From: Alloacidobacterium sp035547425
GTDB lineage: Bacteria; Acidobacteriota; Terriglobia; Terriglobales; Acidobacteriaceae
DNA length: 64,000 nucleotides
Assembly (NCBI GenBank): GCA_035547425.1
Contig: DASZUU010000051.1
Span: 62,001 to 126,000 of the forward strand
Reading direction: 5' to 3'
Positions 54,467 to 63,376 of this stretch are shown piece after piece. Position numbers and translations under genes: made by a program. The notes below the pieces were generated by a model. That model was not told where the DNA came from. It did no database searches and was given only the letters and a program-made list of their open reading frames with translations. How positions within the stretch are numbered: position 1 is the stretch's first letter; each line of letters opens with the position of its first letter.

Positions 54467-55774
54467 ATGGATAAATTCGTTATTCGGGGCGGCAATCCGC
54501 TGATTGGCACCATACGGGTGAGCGGGGCTAAGAACTCGGCACTCCCTTGCATGGCAGCCGCCATTCTCACCGAGGATGAGGTCATCCTCGAGAACATTCC
54601 GCAGGTGCGTGACATCGAAACCGAGCGTAAGCTGCTGGTTTCGATGGGTGCCGAGGTCGAGCTGGGGTATGGCCGGGCACAGCATCGCACGACTATCAGC
54701 TGCCGTGTTCTCTCCGATCCTGTGGCGAAGTACGAGATCGTGAAGACGATGCGGGCGTCGTCTCTGGTGCTGGGTCCGCTGGTGGCCCGCACCGGGCTTG
54801 CCAGGGTAGCGATGCCCGGCGGCTGCGCCATCGGCGGGCGCCCCATCGATCTGCACATCAAGGGGCTCGAGACAATGGGAGCCACCATCAGCTACGAGCA
54901 TGGGTATATCGAAGCGCGTGCCGAGCGTCTGAAAGGCGCACATATTCTCTTCGACAAGATCACGGTTACCGGCACGGAAGACCTGCTAATGGCTGCCGTA
55001 CTCGCGGACGGCGAGACGGTGATGGAGAACTGCGCTCGAGAGCCGGAAGTCACTGATCTGGCGGCGATGTTGACATCCATGGGCGCGAAGATCGAGGGGG
55101 CCGGGACATCGAGGATTCGGGTGCAGGGTGTCGAGAAGCTGCATGGTACGCGCCACCGGATCAACCCCGATCGCATAGAGGCGGGAACGTTCCTGATTGC
55201 CGGTGCAATTACCGGCGGCGATCTGTGCGTGGCCAATTGCAATCCTGCGCATCTGGGCGCGGTGATTGCCAAGCTGGAAGAGGCCGGGGCGCGCGTCGAG
55301 ATTCTGGGCAAGGACCAGATTCGGGTGCGGAGCGAAGGCAATCTGAAGGCTGTCGATATCTCGACCGAAGAATATCCGGGCTTCCCGACAGACATGCAGG
55401 CGCAGTATATGGCGCTGGCGACACAGGCTGAAGGCACTTCGGTGGTGACGGAGAACATCTTCGAGAACCGCTTCATGCATGTCCAGGAGTTGGTCCGCAT
55501 GGGAGCGAACATCAAGGTGGATGGCCGCTCGGCCACGGTGCGCGGGCGCACCCCGCTTTCGGCTGCCGCCGTAATGTGCTCGGACCTGCGCGCTTCAGCT
55601 TCGCTGGTGCTGGCGGCAATGGTTGCCGATGGCGAGTCGATTCTGGATCGCGTGTACCACATGGACCGCGGCTATGAACACATCGAAGAAAAGCTGCGCG
55701 GAGTCGGTGCGCAGATTCGCCGGATGGGCAACGTATTTGCCGACCGCCGCGAGCCGGTAGCGGTAGAAGCCTAA
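54467..55774 (+). CDS. murA: UDP-N-acetylglucosamine 1-carboxyvinyltransferase
   Basis: The 435-aa enzyme makes the first committed step in peptidoglycan synthesis. The start MDKFVIRGGNPLIGTIRVSG and KNSALPCMAAAIL are standard; the active-site Cys is C120 in MPGGCAIGGRPIDLH, the residue that fosfomycin modifies, so sensitivity would be expected. The inside-out alpha/beta barrel repeats are clear. Its start lies 84 nt after the Doc stop. Confidence 0.97.
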   Translation: MDKFVIRGGNPLIGTIRVSGAKNSALPCMAAAILTEDEVILENIPQVRDIETERKLLVSMGAEVELGYGRAQHRTTISCRVLSDPVAKYEIVKTMRASSLVLGPLVARTGLARVAMPGGCAIGGRPIDLHIKGLETMGATISYEHGYIEARAERLKGAHILFDKITVTGTEDLLMAAVLADGETVMENCAREPEVTDLAAMLTSMGAKIEGAGTSRIRVQGVEKLHGTRHRINPDRIEAGTFLIAGAITGGDLCVANCNPAHLGAVIAKLEEAGARVEILGKDQIRVRSEGNLKAVDISTEEYPGFPTDMQAQYMALATQAEGTSVVTENIFENRFMHVQELVRMGANIKVDGRSATVRGRTPLSAAAVMCSDLRASASLVLAAMVADGESILDRVYHMDRGYEHIEEKLRGVGAQIRRMGNVFADRREPVAVEA

Positions 55775-55825
55775 AAGACTGCAGCGTTCTGCCCTTCTCC
55801 GCATCCCACGTAGAAGGAGGGCAGA

Positions 55826-56299
55826 ATGCCTGCTGATGACCGCATCCTTCGTGACCAATTAGTGGAATTTTTGCGCGGAAAAGGCGCACATATCGAGCTG
55901 AAAGAGGCTGTAAAGGACTTTCCAGCCGAGCATTACGGCACCAGGCCGAACGGAGCTCCGCACAGCGCCTGGCAGTTGCTGGAACATATTCGTTTCACGC
56001 TGCACGATCTTTTGGAATTTTCCACAAATCCCAAATATCTTGAGCCGGAGTGGCCGAAAGACTACTGGCCGGAAGCTGCGGCTCCGCCGTCCAACGATGC
56101 CTGGGAGGCTGCAGTTCGCGCCATCCATGAAGATATTGCGGCATTCGAGAAGCTCATCGGCGATCCCAGCTCGAATTTATATGCCAGAATTCCGTGGGGT
56201 AACGGGCAGACATTATTGCGGGAGGTTCTGCTGGCTGGCGACCATACCAGTTATCACGTGGGGCAGCTGGTCACTTTGAAAAAGCAGCTGGCGGGGTGA
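55826..56299 (+). CDS. DinB-family four-helix metalloprotein
   Basis: The 157-aa product follows GAAGGAGGGC. Conserved features are an early Leu/His-rich helix (SAWQLLEHIRFTLHDLLEF) and a late metal-binding helix (LLAGDHTSYHVGQLVTLKKQL). Three His positions are in place for a metal. DinB/YfiT proteins are often thiol-dependent transferases; the substrate is unknown. Confidence 0.82.
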   Translation: MPADDRILRDQLVEFLRGKGAHIELKEAVKDFPAEHYGTRPNGAPHSAWQLLEHIRFTLHDLLEFSTNPKYLEPEWPKDYWPEAAAPPSNDAWEAAVRAIHEDIAAFEKLIGDPSSNLYARIPWGNGQTLLREVLLAGDHTSYHVGQLVTLKKQLAG

Positions 56300-56692
56300 C
56301 CACCCTCCCGCTTCTTTTAGGGCGGCTAGGGGGGCGGCAACTCAGCCTGGCAGGGCCGATGGCGGCTTCTAATGAGAGCGACGAAACATCGATTCCACAG
56401 ATAGACTGGGTCACGGTAACCTTCCTTGTATGAGCGACTGAAATCCCAAGCGACTGTACGGTCGTGCGTGACTGGGGACACGTTCCCAGGACTGAACGAC
56501 GGTAGTCTCTACCACAGGATGATCGGTGACGCGCGCCCGCTAGGTCCCGGAGCTAGCGCCGGGACCTTACCGACTACTGTCGCAAAACAAAAGACAATGG
56601 CCTCTTTTGAGATACAAGGATGACAAAGCTAGTTGGGCGGCTGTTTGGCTCTTTCCTGTGGAAAAGTGAGATACTGGTCATAGCGCATTTTT
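56300..56692. ncRNA. Intergenic region with several hairpins, candidate structured RNA
   Basis: No gene is supported in these 393 nt. Four hairpins follow in series: GCGAC / GTCG (56450-56464), CTGGG / CCCAG (56472-56489), GGTAG / CTACC (56501-56513) and the strong AGGTCCCGG / CCGGGACCT (56542-56567). The series ends 125 nt before mnmA. It matches no RNA class that could be recognised by eye. It could be a leader element for mnmA or an independent RNA. Confidence 0.3.
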
Positions 56693-57811
56693 ATGGCGGA
56701 GACGTTCAACAATTCGGTAGCTGTGGCGATGTCGGGTGGGGTGGATTCCTCAACTGTGGCGGCCATGCTGAAGGACGAAGGCTATGAGCTTGTCGGCTTG
56801 ACGCTGCAACTCTGGAACCAGCGGCGGCTTGCCGGGAAGGAAGGCATGCCGGAGCAGGTGCAGGGGCGCTGCTGCTCGATTGATGACGTGTACGATGCGC
56901 GGCGGGTGGCGGAGAATCTCGGCATTCCGTATTACCTGCTGAATGAGCAGGAGCGATTTGAAGAGCAGGTGGTGCGGCCATTTGTGCGCGAGTACCTGGC
57001 GGGGCGCACGCCGATTCCCTGCTCGCTTTGCAACAACCATCTGAAGTTCGATCAACTGCTGATTCGTGCGCGGCAGATTGGCGCAGACCGCATTGCTACG
57101 GGCCACTATGCTCGCAATGAATACGACCCGGCGCGCAATCGCTGGATTCTGAAGCGGCCTGCGGATACATCGAAGGACCAGACGTATTTTTTATTTGGGC
57201 TGACACAGGAGCAGCTTGCGCGCACGCTGTTTCCGCTGGGCGGCTACACGAAGCCTGAGGTGCGCGAGATTGCGCGGCAGCATGCGCTGGCGCTGGCGAC
57301 GAAGCCCGATTCGCAGGAGATTTGTTTTATCCCCGGCGGCGATTACAAAAAATTTATTGACGCGTATCTGGATGAGCAGGGCGAGGAGATGCCGGATTCA
57401 TCGGGTGAGCTGGTGTCGACTTCGGGTGAAGTCATCGGCCATCATCAGGGGATTCACAACTTTACTGTCGGGCAGCGCAAGGGGCTGGGTGTTTCGTCGC
57501 CGACTCCGCTGTATGTGATCCAGATTGATAATGCGACAAACAAGGTGACGGTGGGCGGCGAGTTGGAGACGACGATTCAAACGCTGCGCGCGCGTGATCT
57601 GAACTGGATTTCTATTGCGAAGCTGGATGCGCCGATGCGCGTGAAGGCGAAGATTCGGCATCGGCATGAGCCGGCGTGGGCGACGATTGAGAACACAGGG
57701 CCGGATGAGGTTCTGGCTACATTCGAGGAGCCGCAGCGCGCGGTGACACCTGGGCAATCGGCTGTCTTCTATGACGGCGATGAAGTTGTGGGCGGCGGCT
57801 GGATCGTCTAG
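56693..57811 (+). CDS. mnmA: tRNA-specific 2-thiouridylase
   Basis: The 372-aa enzyme thiolates U34 of tRNAs for Glu, Gln and Lys. The PP-loop is AMSGGVDSSTVAAML; a first catalytic Cys is in IPCSLCNNHLKF and the second in SQEICFIPGGDYKKF, with GHYAR between. The central domain and C-terminal beta barrel (KIRHRHEPAWATI) are normal. Start ATG at 56693. Confidence 0.96.
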   Translation: MAETFNNSVAVAMSGGVDSSTVAAMLKDEGYELVGLTLQLWNQRRLAGKEGMPEQVQGRCCSIDDVYDARRVAENLGIPYYLLNEQERFEEQVVRPFVREYLAGRTPIPCSLCNNHLKFDQLLIRARQIGADRIATGHYARNEYDPARNRWILKRPADTSKDQTYFLFGLTQEQLARTLFPLGGYTKPEVREIARQHALALATKPDSQEICFIPGGDYKKFIDAYLDEQGEEMPDSSGELVSTSGEVIGHHQGIHNFTVGQRKGLGVSSPTPLYVIQIDNATNKVTVGGELETTIQTLRARDLNWISIAKLDAPMRVKAKIRHRHEPAWATIENTGPDEVLATFEEPQRAVTPGQSAVFYDGDEVVGGGWIV

Positions 57812-57956
57812 TTACGTCTTTATTTCATCAAGAACTCGACGGCGAGTTGCCTGCAAATGTAGAAATATTGCATGCAACACCGTGCCACATCTATTCATCG
57901 AAAAGTGGGTCTGAGATAAGCGAACAGACTCGATCTGTTCGGAATGGAGAACCCAC

Positions 57957-58322
57957 ATGATGAAGAAGATCGCCCCAGGTCTTGCGTTGACGGCGCTGAT
58001 TGCAGCAACCTCATTTTCGATTCCCGCAATCTATGCGCAGCAGGGACCACCGCCTCCGGGTTATGGTCCGGATTATGGCCATGAGCCGTGGGCAACACCT
58101 CCGGCTGAGTTGCAGGGAGTACAAGCGCAGGGATTCCATGATGGAATTGAGGGCGCTCGCAAGGATTACCAGAACCATCGTCCGCCGAATGTTGAGAACC
58201 GCGACGAGTATAGGCATCCTTCGGTTCCGCGTCATGATCGCGAAGCGTATCGCCAGGGCTTTCGTCATGGATACCGGGTGGGAGTGGAGCATTTGATGCG
58301 CGGATATCCGCATTCTTACTAA
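57957..58322 (+). CDS. Small exported His/Tyr/Arg-rich protein
   Basis: A 121-aa protein starts with a signal peptide (LALTALIAATSFSIPAIYAQ), then GPPPPGYGPDYGHEPW and a body rich in His, Arg, Tyr and Gln with two related HDREAYRQGFRHGYR-like segments (also GFHDGIEGARKDY). Such short secreted proteins are frequent in acidobacteria. Function is unknown; metal or polysaccharide binding is possible. A terminator follows. Confidence 0.65.
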   Translation: MMKKIAPGLALTALIAATSFSIPAIYAQQGPPPPGYGPDYGHEPWATPPAELQGVQAQGFHDGIEGARKDYQNHRPPNVENRDEYRHPSVPRHDREAYRQGFRHGYRVGVEHLMRGYPHSY

Positions 58323-58336
58323 AGAGGCGCGAAAAG

Positions 58337-58371
58337 AAAGCGTCGCTCTTGCCTTGAGAGCGGCGCTTTTT
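58337..58371 (+). terminator. Terminator after small exported protein gene
   Basis: AAAGCGTCGCTCT and AGAGCGGCGCTTT form a long stem with one mismatch; five T follow. Confidence 0.8.
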
Positions 58372-58472
58372 CTATTTCGTTCTTCGTACCGCTATTCGGG
58401 AATAGGATAAGGGCAATCTCTTACATAGACAGGAGCATTCTTTGTAGTCTGTTTGGCGGAGAAATAATTTTC

Positions 58473-59678
58473 ATGCCAGCTCGTCTCTGTCTCAAGTGTG
58501 CCGCCAGCAGTTTGCTTTTTACGATTGTTTTTTGCTCCAGTCCTGCCTTCTATGCGCAGCAGCATCAGCTCTCTCCTCAAGAACAGAAACGCATCGCTGA
58601 ATCCATCGCGGCCCATATTGCAGATGTGCCTGACAATGCCGGGCCGATGGCCAAAGAGCTTTCGCCTGCATTAAAACCGAAAGCAGTGGAAGCCGCGATG
58701 CGCAAAGTAGCGGACTGGCAATTGCATCGGTCACAGCCTTACTTCGGCAATGACTGGACCTGGAGTGCTCTCTATACAGGCTTCATGGCGGCTTCGCGCG
58801 TTATGGGCGACAGCAAATACAGCGACGCGATGGTTGGCGTGGGCGAGAAGTTCCACTGGCAGTTGCGCTCGCATCTGCCGAATGCCGATGATCAGAGCAT
58901 TGGGCAGATGTACACCGAACTGTACATGGAAAAGCATGATCCGCAGATGATTGCCGGAGCGCGCGCGGAACTGGACGCGTTGATCGAACATGAGAATGAT
59001 CCGGCAAAGCGGATTGCATGGTGGTGGTGCGATGCACTGTTTATGGCTCCTCCGCTGTGGGCGCGGATGCATGCGATTACGCATGATGGGAAGTATCTGG
59101 ACTACATTGATCGCGAATGGACCAAGACATCTGATCTTCTTTATGACAAGCAGGAGCATCTTTATTTCCGCGATGCTACTTATCTGGATAAGAAAGAGCC
59201 GAATGGAGAGAAGCTGTTCTGGTCGCGCGGCAATGGATGGGTGCTCGCCGGACTGGCGCGACTGCTGCAGTACTTTCCGAAGGATGATCCGCGGCGAGAA
59301 AAATATGTGCAGCAATACAAGGAGATGTCTGCGAGATTGCTCCATATCCAAGGCAAGGATGGCTTGTGGCGCTCCGGATTGCTGGATGCGGACTACTACG
59401 GTGTTCCGGAAAATTCAGGCTCCGCGTTCATCACTTATGGAATGGCATGGGGAGTGAATGAAGGAATTCTCGACCGCAAGGTATATGCGCCCGCTGTGGC
59501 TCATGCATGGAAGGCCCTGCTGTCCTATGTTTATGCCGACGGACGGCTTGGCAGCATTCAGCAGGTGGGCGCAGCACCCTCGTTCTATAAGCCGACCTCG
59601 AGCTTTAACTTCGGCGTAGGCGGCTTTCTACTTGCCGGTTCAGAAATAGACCGCATGGCTAAGTCACACCGCAAATAA
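58473..59678 (+). CDS. Secreted GH105/GH88-type unsaturated glucuronyl/rhamnogalacturonyl hydrolase
   Basis: The 401-aa exported enzyme has a signal peptide (cleavage near FYAQ). The (alpha/alpha)6 barrel is evident: NDWTWSALYTGFMAASRV, the catalytic region with IAWWWCDALFMAPPLWARM (Asp), and WSRGNGWVLAGLARLLQYF, followed by HGxxG-like loops. These enzymes hydrolyse unsaturated uronyl ends left by lyases acting on pectin or related polymers. Next to a TonB-type receptor, it may form a small plant-polymer uptake set. Confidence 0.88.
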   Translation: MPARLCLKCAASSLLFTIVFCSSPAFYAQQHQLSPQEQKRIAESIAAHIADVPDNAGPMAKELSPALKPKAVEAAMRKVADWQLHRSQPYFGNDWTWSALYTGFMAASRVMGDSKYSDAMVGVGEKFHWQLRSHLPNADDQSIGQMYTELYMEKHDPQMIAGARAELDALIEHENDPAKRIAWWWCDALFMAPPLWARMHAITHDGKYLDYIDREWTKTSDLLYDKQEHLYFRDATYLDKKEPNGEKLFWSRGNGWVLAGLARLLQYFPKDDPRREKYVQQYKEMSARLLHIQGKDGLWRSGLLDADYYGVPENSGSAFITYGMAWGVNEGILDRKVYAPAVAHAWKALLSYVYADGRLGSIQQVGAAPSFYKPTSSFNFGVGGFLLAGSEIDRMAKSHRK

Positions 59679-60027
59679 GTAAACTTTATAACCCTCCCGG
59701 CGTTGCTCTAATATAAATCACCTACATGCGCTAGTTATTGTTGCAAACACAGATAGCTAGCGCATTTCTTTCTCCCCTTCCTCATTTATGACCGAGGCTA
59801 ATAAGCGATAAATAGCTCTTATTGGGCATGCGCGATTTGATTGATACCGCGTATTTGCTGTTGAAATGGTGATTTTGTTCGAACTAAGTTTGGACATGGC
59901 AATCACCCAACAGATCTTTCACTATGCTGCTTATTCCTGGGATGACTTCCATGTCCGGCGCACTGCTGAGCCATAAAGCTTACATATAAACCACACGCTC
60001 AATCATTTCCTTTGGAGGTCGTTTGCT
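59679..60027. other. Intergenic: terminator and receptor leader
   Basis: This 349-nt gap has no gene. ATGCGCTAGTTAT / ATAGCTAGCGCAT (59725-59765) form a 13-bp stem with one mismatch, followed by TTCTTTCTCCCC: a probable terminator for the GH105 gene. The remaining AT-richer part is leader and promoter of the receptor gene, with TTTGGAGG 9 nt before the ATG. Confidence 0.6.
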
Positions 60028-63000
60028 ATGAAAATCCGAGGTAGCCGCGTTGTATCTCTATTTGTCACAGTCACAGTTCTATTTGGAACGTGGTTGCTGC
60101 ATTTACCCTCTGCGAGCGCTCAGACCTTTCGCGGCGGCATCAATGGCACAGTGACAGATCAAGCCGGCGCCGTTGTGGCCGGCGCACAGGTCACGGCAAC
60201 TGCCGACGCTACACAGGTGTCGCACACCACGATCACATCCAGCGGCGGCGAGTTCTCGTTTCAGGATTTGCCTCTTGGCGCTTATACCATCACGGCGGAT
60301 GCGGGCGGGTTCCAAACGATCAAGATCGGCAATGTACAAGTGGCAGCGGGCGCTCTTTATACACTGCCTATTAAGTTAACAGTTGCATCGCAAGCTACTA
60401 CGGTCGAAGTTTCTGCCGCGGCATTGGCGCTGGACACGACCAGCACAACACAAACAACCGTTCTGAATGAAAAGACCGTACAGGACCTGCCATTAAACGG
60501 ACGCGACTTTACGCAGATGATCGGCCTGACGCCAGGTTTTGCCGGTTATACCGGCGGCGGCTATGGATCGCTGAACGGCACGCGCGCCAACCAGATGAAC
60601 TGGCAAATTGACGGCGTCGATAATAACGATTTGTGGCATAACATTCCGGCTGTCAATCAAGGAGGCGTCTCGGGTATTGCCGGTATTGTTCTTCCCATCG
60701 ATGCGGTGGCTGAATTTTCTGCTCAGACGCAGGCTGCTCCGGAAGCGGGCCGCAATCCCGGCGGTACAGTGAACCTTTCGCTGAAATCAGGATCGAACGA
60801 TCTACACGGTTCACTCTATTACTACAATCGCAACGAATTTTTCGGAGCCGGATCACCGTTTACTCCAGGCGAGAAACAAAAGGTACGCAACTATAACTAC
60901 GGGTTTTCAGCAGGCGGACCTTTTATCAAGAACAAGCTCTTCTGGTTTACGACATATGAGCATCAGCGGTTTGTCATCGGGCTTCCCGGCCTTGGCACTG
61001 AGCCGTCCGCTGCCTATCAGGCAGCTGCTGCTCAACTACTTGCAGCGAAGAATATTCCTATCAATCCAGTGTCTCAGAACTTACTCAATATGTACTGGCC
61101 TGCTTATGCACTTACCGGACCTGCGACGGCGAATAATTATCATAGTCCCGATCCGGAATTTGGTTACAGTTATAACGGCCTGGTAAAAATTGACTGGAAT
61201 ATCAACGAAAACAACACGCTTTCTGCACGTGTTTTCGGCGGCCAAGGCAACCAGGTAGCGCCGGTTGGATCGCAATTACTTCCCTACTATGAGATAGCCC
61301 CTCTGCATGTTTTTAACTACGCCATCATGTACAACCATGTGTTTACTCCTTCCATTACCAACCAGATATTGGCGGGCGTGAACTACTTCAACCAGGTCTT
61401 CAGCGATTACAGTACGGATTTCGATATCACACAGACCGGTCTCGTGACGAATTCACCATTTCCACAAGCTCCGAATATCGAGATCACAGGCTTCGATCCG
61501 ATTGGACTGACTCCACCGCAGGGCCGCAATGATATTACCGGACACCTTACCGACGATCTTGCATGGGCGATCGGCAAGCATCAACTCAAGTTCGGCGGCG
61601 AATATCGGCAGGCGCAGCTCGATGAGTTTTATCACCGCCATACGCAGGGCGTATTCAATTTTGATGGATCGCAGGGCGGATGGAACTATACGGGCAGCGA
61701 TGCAGCCGTTCCTGCTTTGGCAGATTTTCTTGCGGGCTACTCGCAGTCTTCTTCCATCTCTCAAGGCGATCCAAACCGTCAGGTGTTTGTAAATACCTTC
61801 ACACTATTTGCGCAGGATGCGTGGCAGCTGAAGCCAAAACTCAATGTGAACTATGGCGTTCGCTATGACTATATCGGGCCATTTCACAATGACTATAAAA
61901 ACATGTCTGTCTTTCGCCCCGATATTGGCGGCGACGGCATCGCCTTCCAGGGCAACCAGATCGATAACTTATTCAAGCGCACGTGGACGAACATCAGTCC
62001 TCGCGTAGGTTTCTCTTATCAAGTGAAAGAAGCCACAGTATTGCGCGGCGGCTTTGGAATGTACTTCGATTCCTATAACTTGAATCCATTCCTCGACAAT
62101 CGCCCGGGCAACCTGGCGCCCAATGGTGTCGAAGGAAATCCAGCGGGGAATAATCCGGTTTTCACGGTTGAGCAGGGACCGAAAACTTTTGTCTCAAATG
62201 AAGACTTCTTCCCTTCTTCAGAAGGAAATCTCGATTGCCTTGCCTCGACCGATACAAGCTGCGGAGTGTTCGGAGTGTTTTCCGTGGATAAGAACTTCCG
62301 TCCGTCTTACAACTACAACTACAACCTGAATGTAGAACAGAGTCTGGGATCCAAGGCAGTCTTTACATTGGGATATGTCGGATCGTCAGCGCATCATCTC
62401 TTATCGCTGCTGGATATCAATCAGGCAGCACTGAGCGCCGACGGACTTGATCAGACGACGCGGCCCTATTACAACGACTCGCGCATTCAGCCCTATGCCA
62501 TTCATTACGGCAATATCAATCAACTGGAGAGCATCGGCACATCCAACTACAACTCGCTGCAGACAACGTTGAGAATTAACTCGTGGCACGGACTGAGCAC
62601 GCAGATTGCGTATACCTGGAGCCACAGTCTTGATGAAGTTACGGCATATCGCGGCGCGCTTCCGCAAAACAGCCTTCCAACCGGCGCAGGCTGCGGTCCT
62701 GTCTCCAATGCCGGTTTTGCCTGCGACTACAGCAACAGCGACTTCGATACTCGTAACACGGGAGTCATACAACTCACTTACAGCATTCCCGGCATGGATC
62801 GATGGAAAGCTTTCACGCATGGTTGGCAGTTGAGCAGCCTGATGAACTTCCACGGCGGACAACCTTTCAACATTACTACCAGCTCGGACACAACCGGCAC
62901 GGATGAATATGTGCAGAGGCCGAATCTGGTTGGGAATGCAACCGGCGGACATATGAAGGAAGCAGTCAATGCCAGCTGGCTGAATCCTGATGCATTTGCA

Positions 63001-63288
63001 GAACCGGCTGCGGGAACCTTTGGCACATTGCGCCGCAATGCGTTCTATGGCCCCGGTTATAGCGACGTGGATTTGTCGGTGTTCAAGAATACGGCAATCA
63101 AGGAACGCGTGACTGTACAGTTCCGTGCGGAGATGTTCAACCTCTTTAACCGGACGAATTTTGCTCCGCCCTCCTCCATCTCAAACGACTTTGTGCTGAA
63201 CGATACGATCGGCGACTATAACGGCGCTCCCGGCATTGGCGCTGGCGAACCGTTCAATACGCAGCTGGCTTTGAAGGTTATTTTCTAA
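60028..63288 (+). CDS. Oar-like TonB-dependent receptor family protein (second copy)
   Basis: This 1086-aa outer-membrane protein has a signal peptide (cleavage after SASAQ), a CarboxypepD_reg domain (GTVTDQAGAVVAGAQVTATA, about 33-115), a plug domain with the motif VQDLPLNGRDFTQMIGLTPG and DGVDNNDLWHN, and a beta barrel whose last strand ends QLALKVIF. It is a paralogue of the gene at 10853-14467, with about the same plan but a shorter barrel. Substrate is unknown; association with a GH105 enzyme suggests uronate-containing glycans. Confidence 0.92.
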   Translation: MKIRGSRVVSLFVTVTVLFGTWLLHLPSASAQTFRGGINGTVTDQAGAVVAGAQVTATADATQVSHTTITSSGGEFSFQDLPLGAYTITADAGGFQTIKIGNVQVAAGALYTLPIKLTVASQATTVEVSAAALALDTTSTTQTTVLNEKTVQDLPLNGRDFTQMIGLTPGFAGYTGGGYGSLNGTRANQMNWQIDGVDNNDLWHNIPAVNQGGVSGIAGIVLPIDAVAEFSAQTQAAPEAGRNPGGTVNLSLKSGSNDLHGSLYYYNRNEFFGAGSPFTPGEKQKVRNYNYGFSAGGPFIKNKLFWFTTYEHQRFVIGLPGLGTEPSAAYQAAAAQLLAAKNIPINPVSQNLLNMYWPAYALTGPATANNYHSPDPEFGYSYNGLVKIDWNINENNTLSARVFGGQGNQVAPVGSQLLPYYEIAPLHVFNYAIMYNHVFTPSITNQILAGVNYFNQVFSDYSTDFDITQTGLVTNSPFPQAPNIEITGFDPIGLTPPQGRNDITGHLTDDLAWAIGKHQLKFGGEYRQAQLDEFYHRHTQGVFNFDGSQGGWNYTGSDAAVPALADFLAGYSQSSSISQGDPNRQVFVNTFTLFAQDAWQLKPKLNVNYGVRYDYIGPFHNDYKNMSVFRPDIGGDGIAFQGNQIDNLFKRTWTNISPRVGFSYQVKEATVLRGGFGMYFDSYNLNPFLDNRPGNLAPNGVEGNPAGNNPVFTVEQGPKTFVSNEDFFPSSEGNLDCLASTDTSCGVFGVFSVDKNFRPSYNYNYNLNVEQSLGSKAVFTLGYVGSSAHHLLSLLDINQAALSADGLDQTTRPYYNDSRIQPYAIHYGNINQLESIGTSNYNSLQTTLRINSWHGLSTQIAYTWSHSLDEVTAYRGALPQNSLPTGAGCGPVSNAGFACDYSNSDFDTRNTGVIQLTYSIPGMDRWKAFTHGWQLSSLMNFHGGQPFNITTSSDTTGTDEYVQRPNLVGNATGGHMKEAVNASWLNPDAFAEPAAGTFGTLRRNAFYGPGYSDVDLSVFKNTAIKERVTVQFRAEMFNLFNRTNFAPPSSISNDFVLNDTIGDYNGAPGIGAGEPFNTQLALKVIF

Positions 63289-63300
63289 TTTCGATCCTGT

Positions 63301-63330
63301 GCGGCGTGTTTCTGCACGCCGCTTCTCCTT
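63301..63330 (+). terminator. Terminator-like hairpin after receptor gene
   Basis: GCGGCGTG / CACGCCGC with loop TTTCTG, followed by TTCTCCTT. Poor T run, so partial readthrough to the oxidase gene is likely. Confidence 0.5.
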
Positions 63331-63376
63331 GGTTATTGATTGCAGGTTTTCTTGTACGACATGGAGTGAAAAAGTA

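Noticed and set aside
54467..58322. Horizontal transfer of the G-rich murA-mnmA stretch
   Set aside because: These are core genes with normal motifs; the G-rich coding strand can follow from replication strand or expression and does not need transfer.
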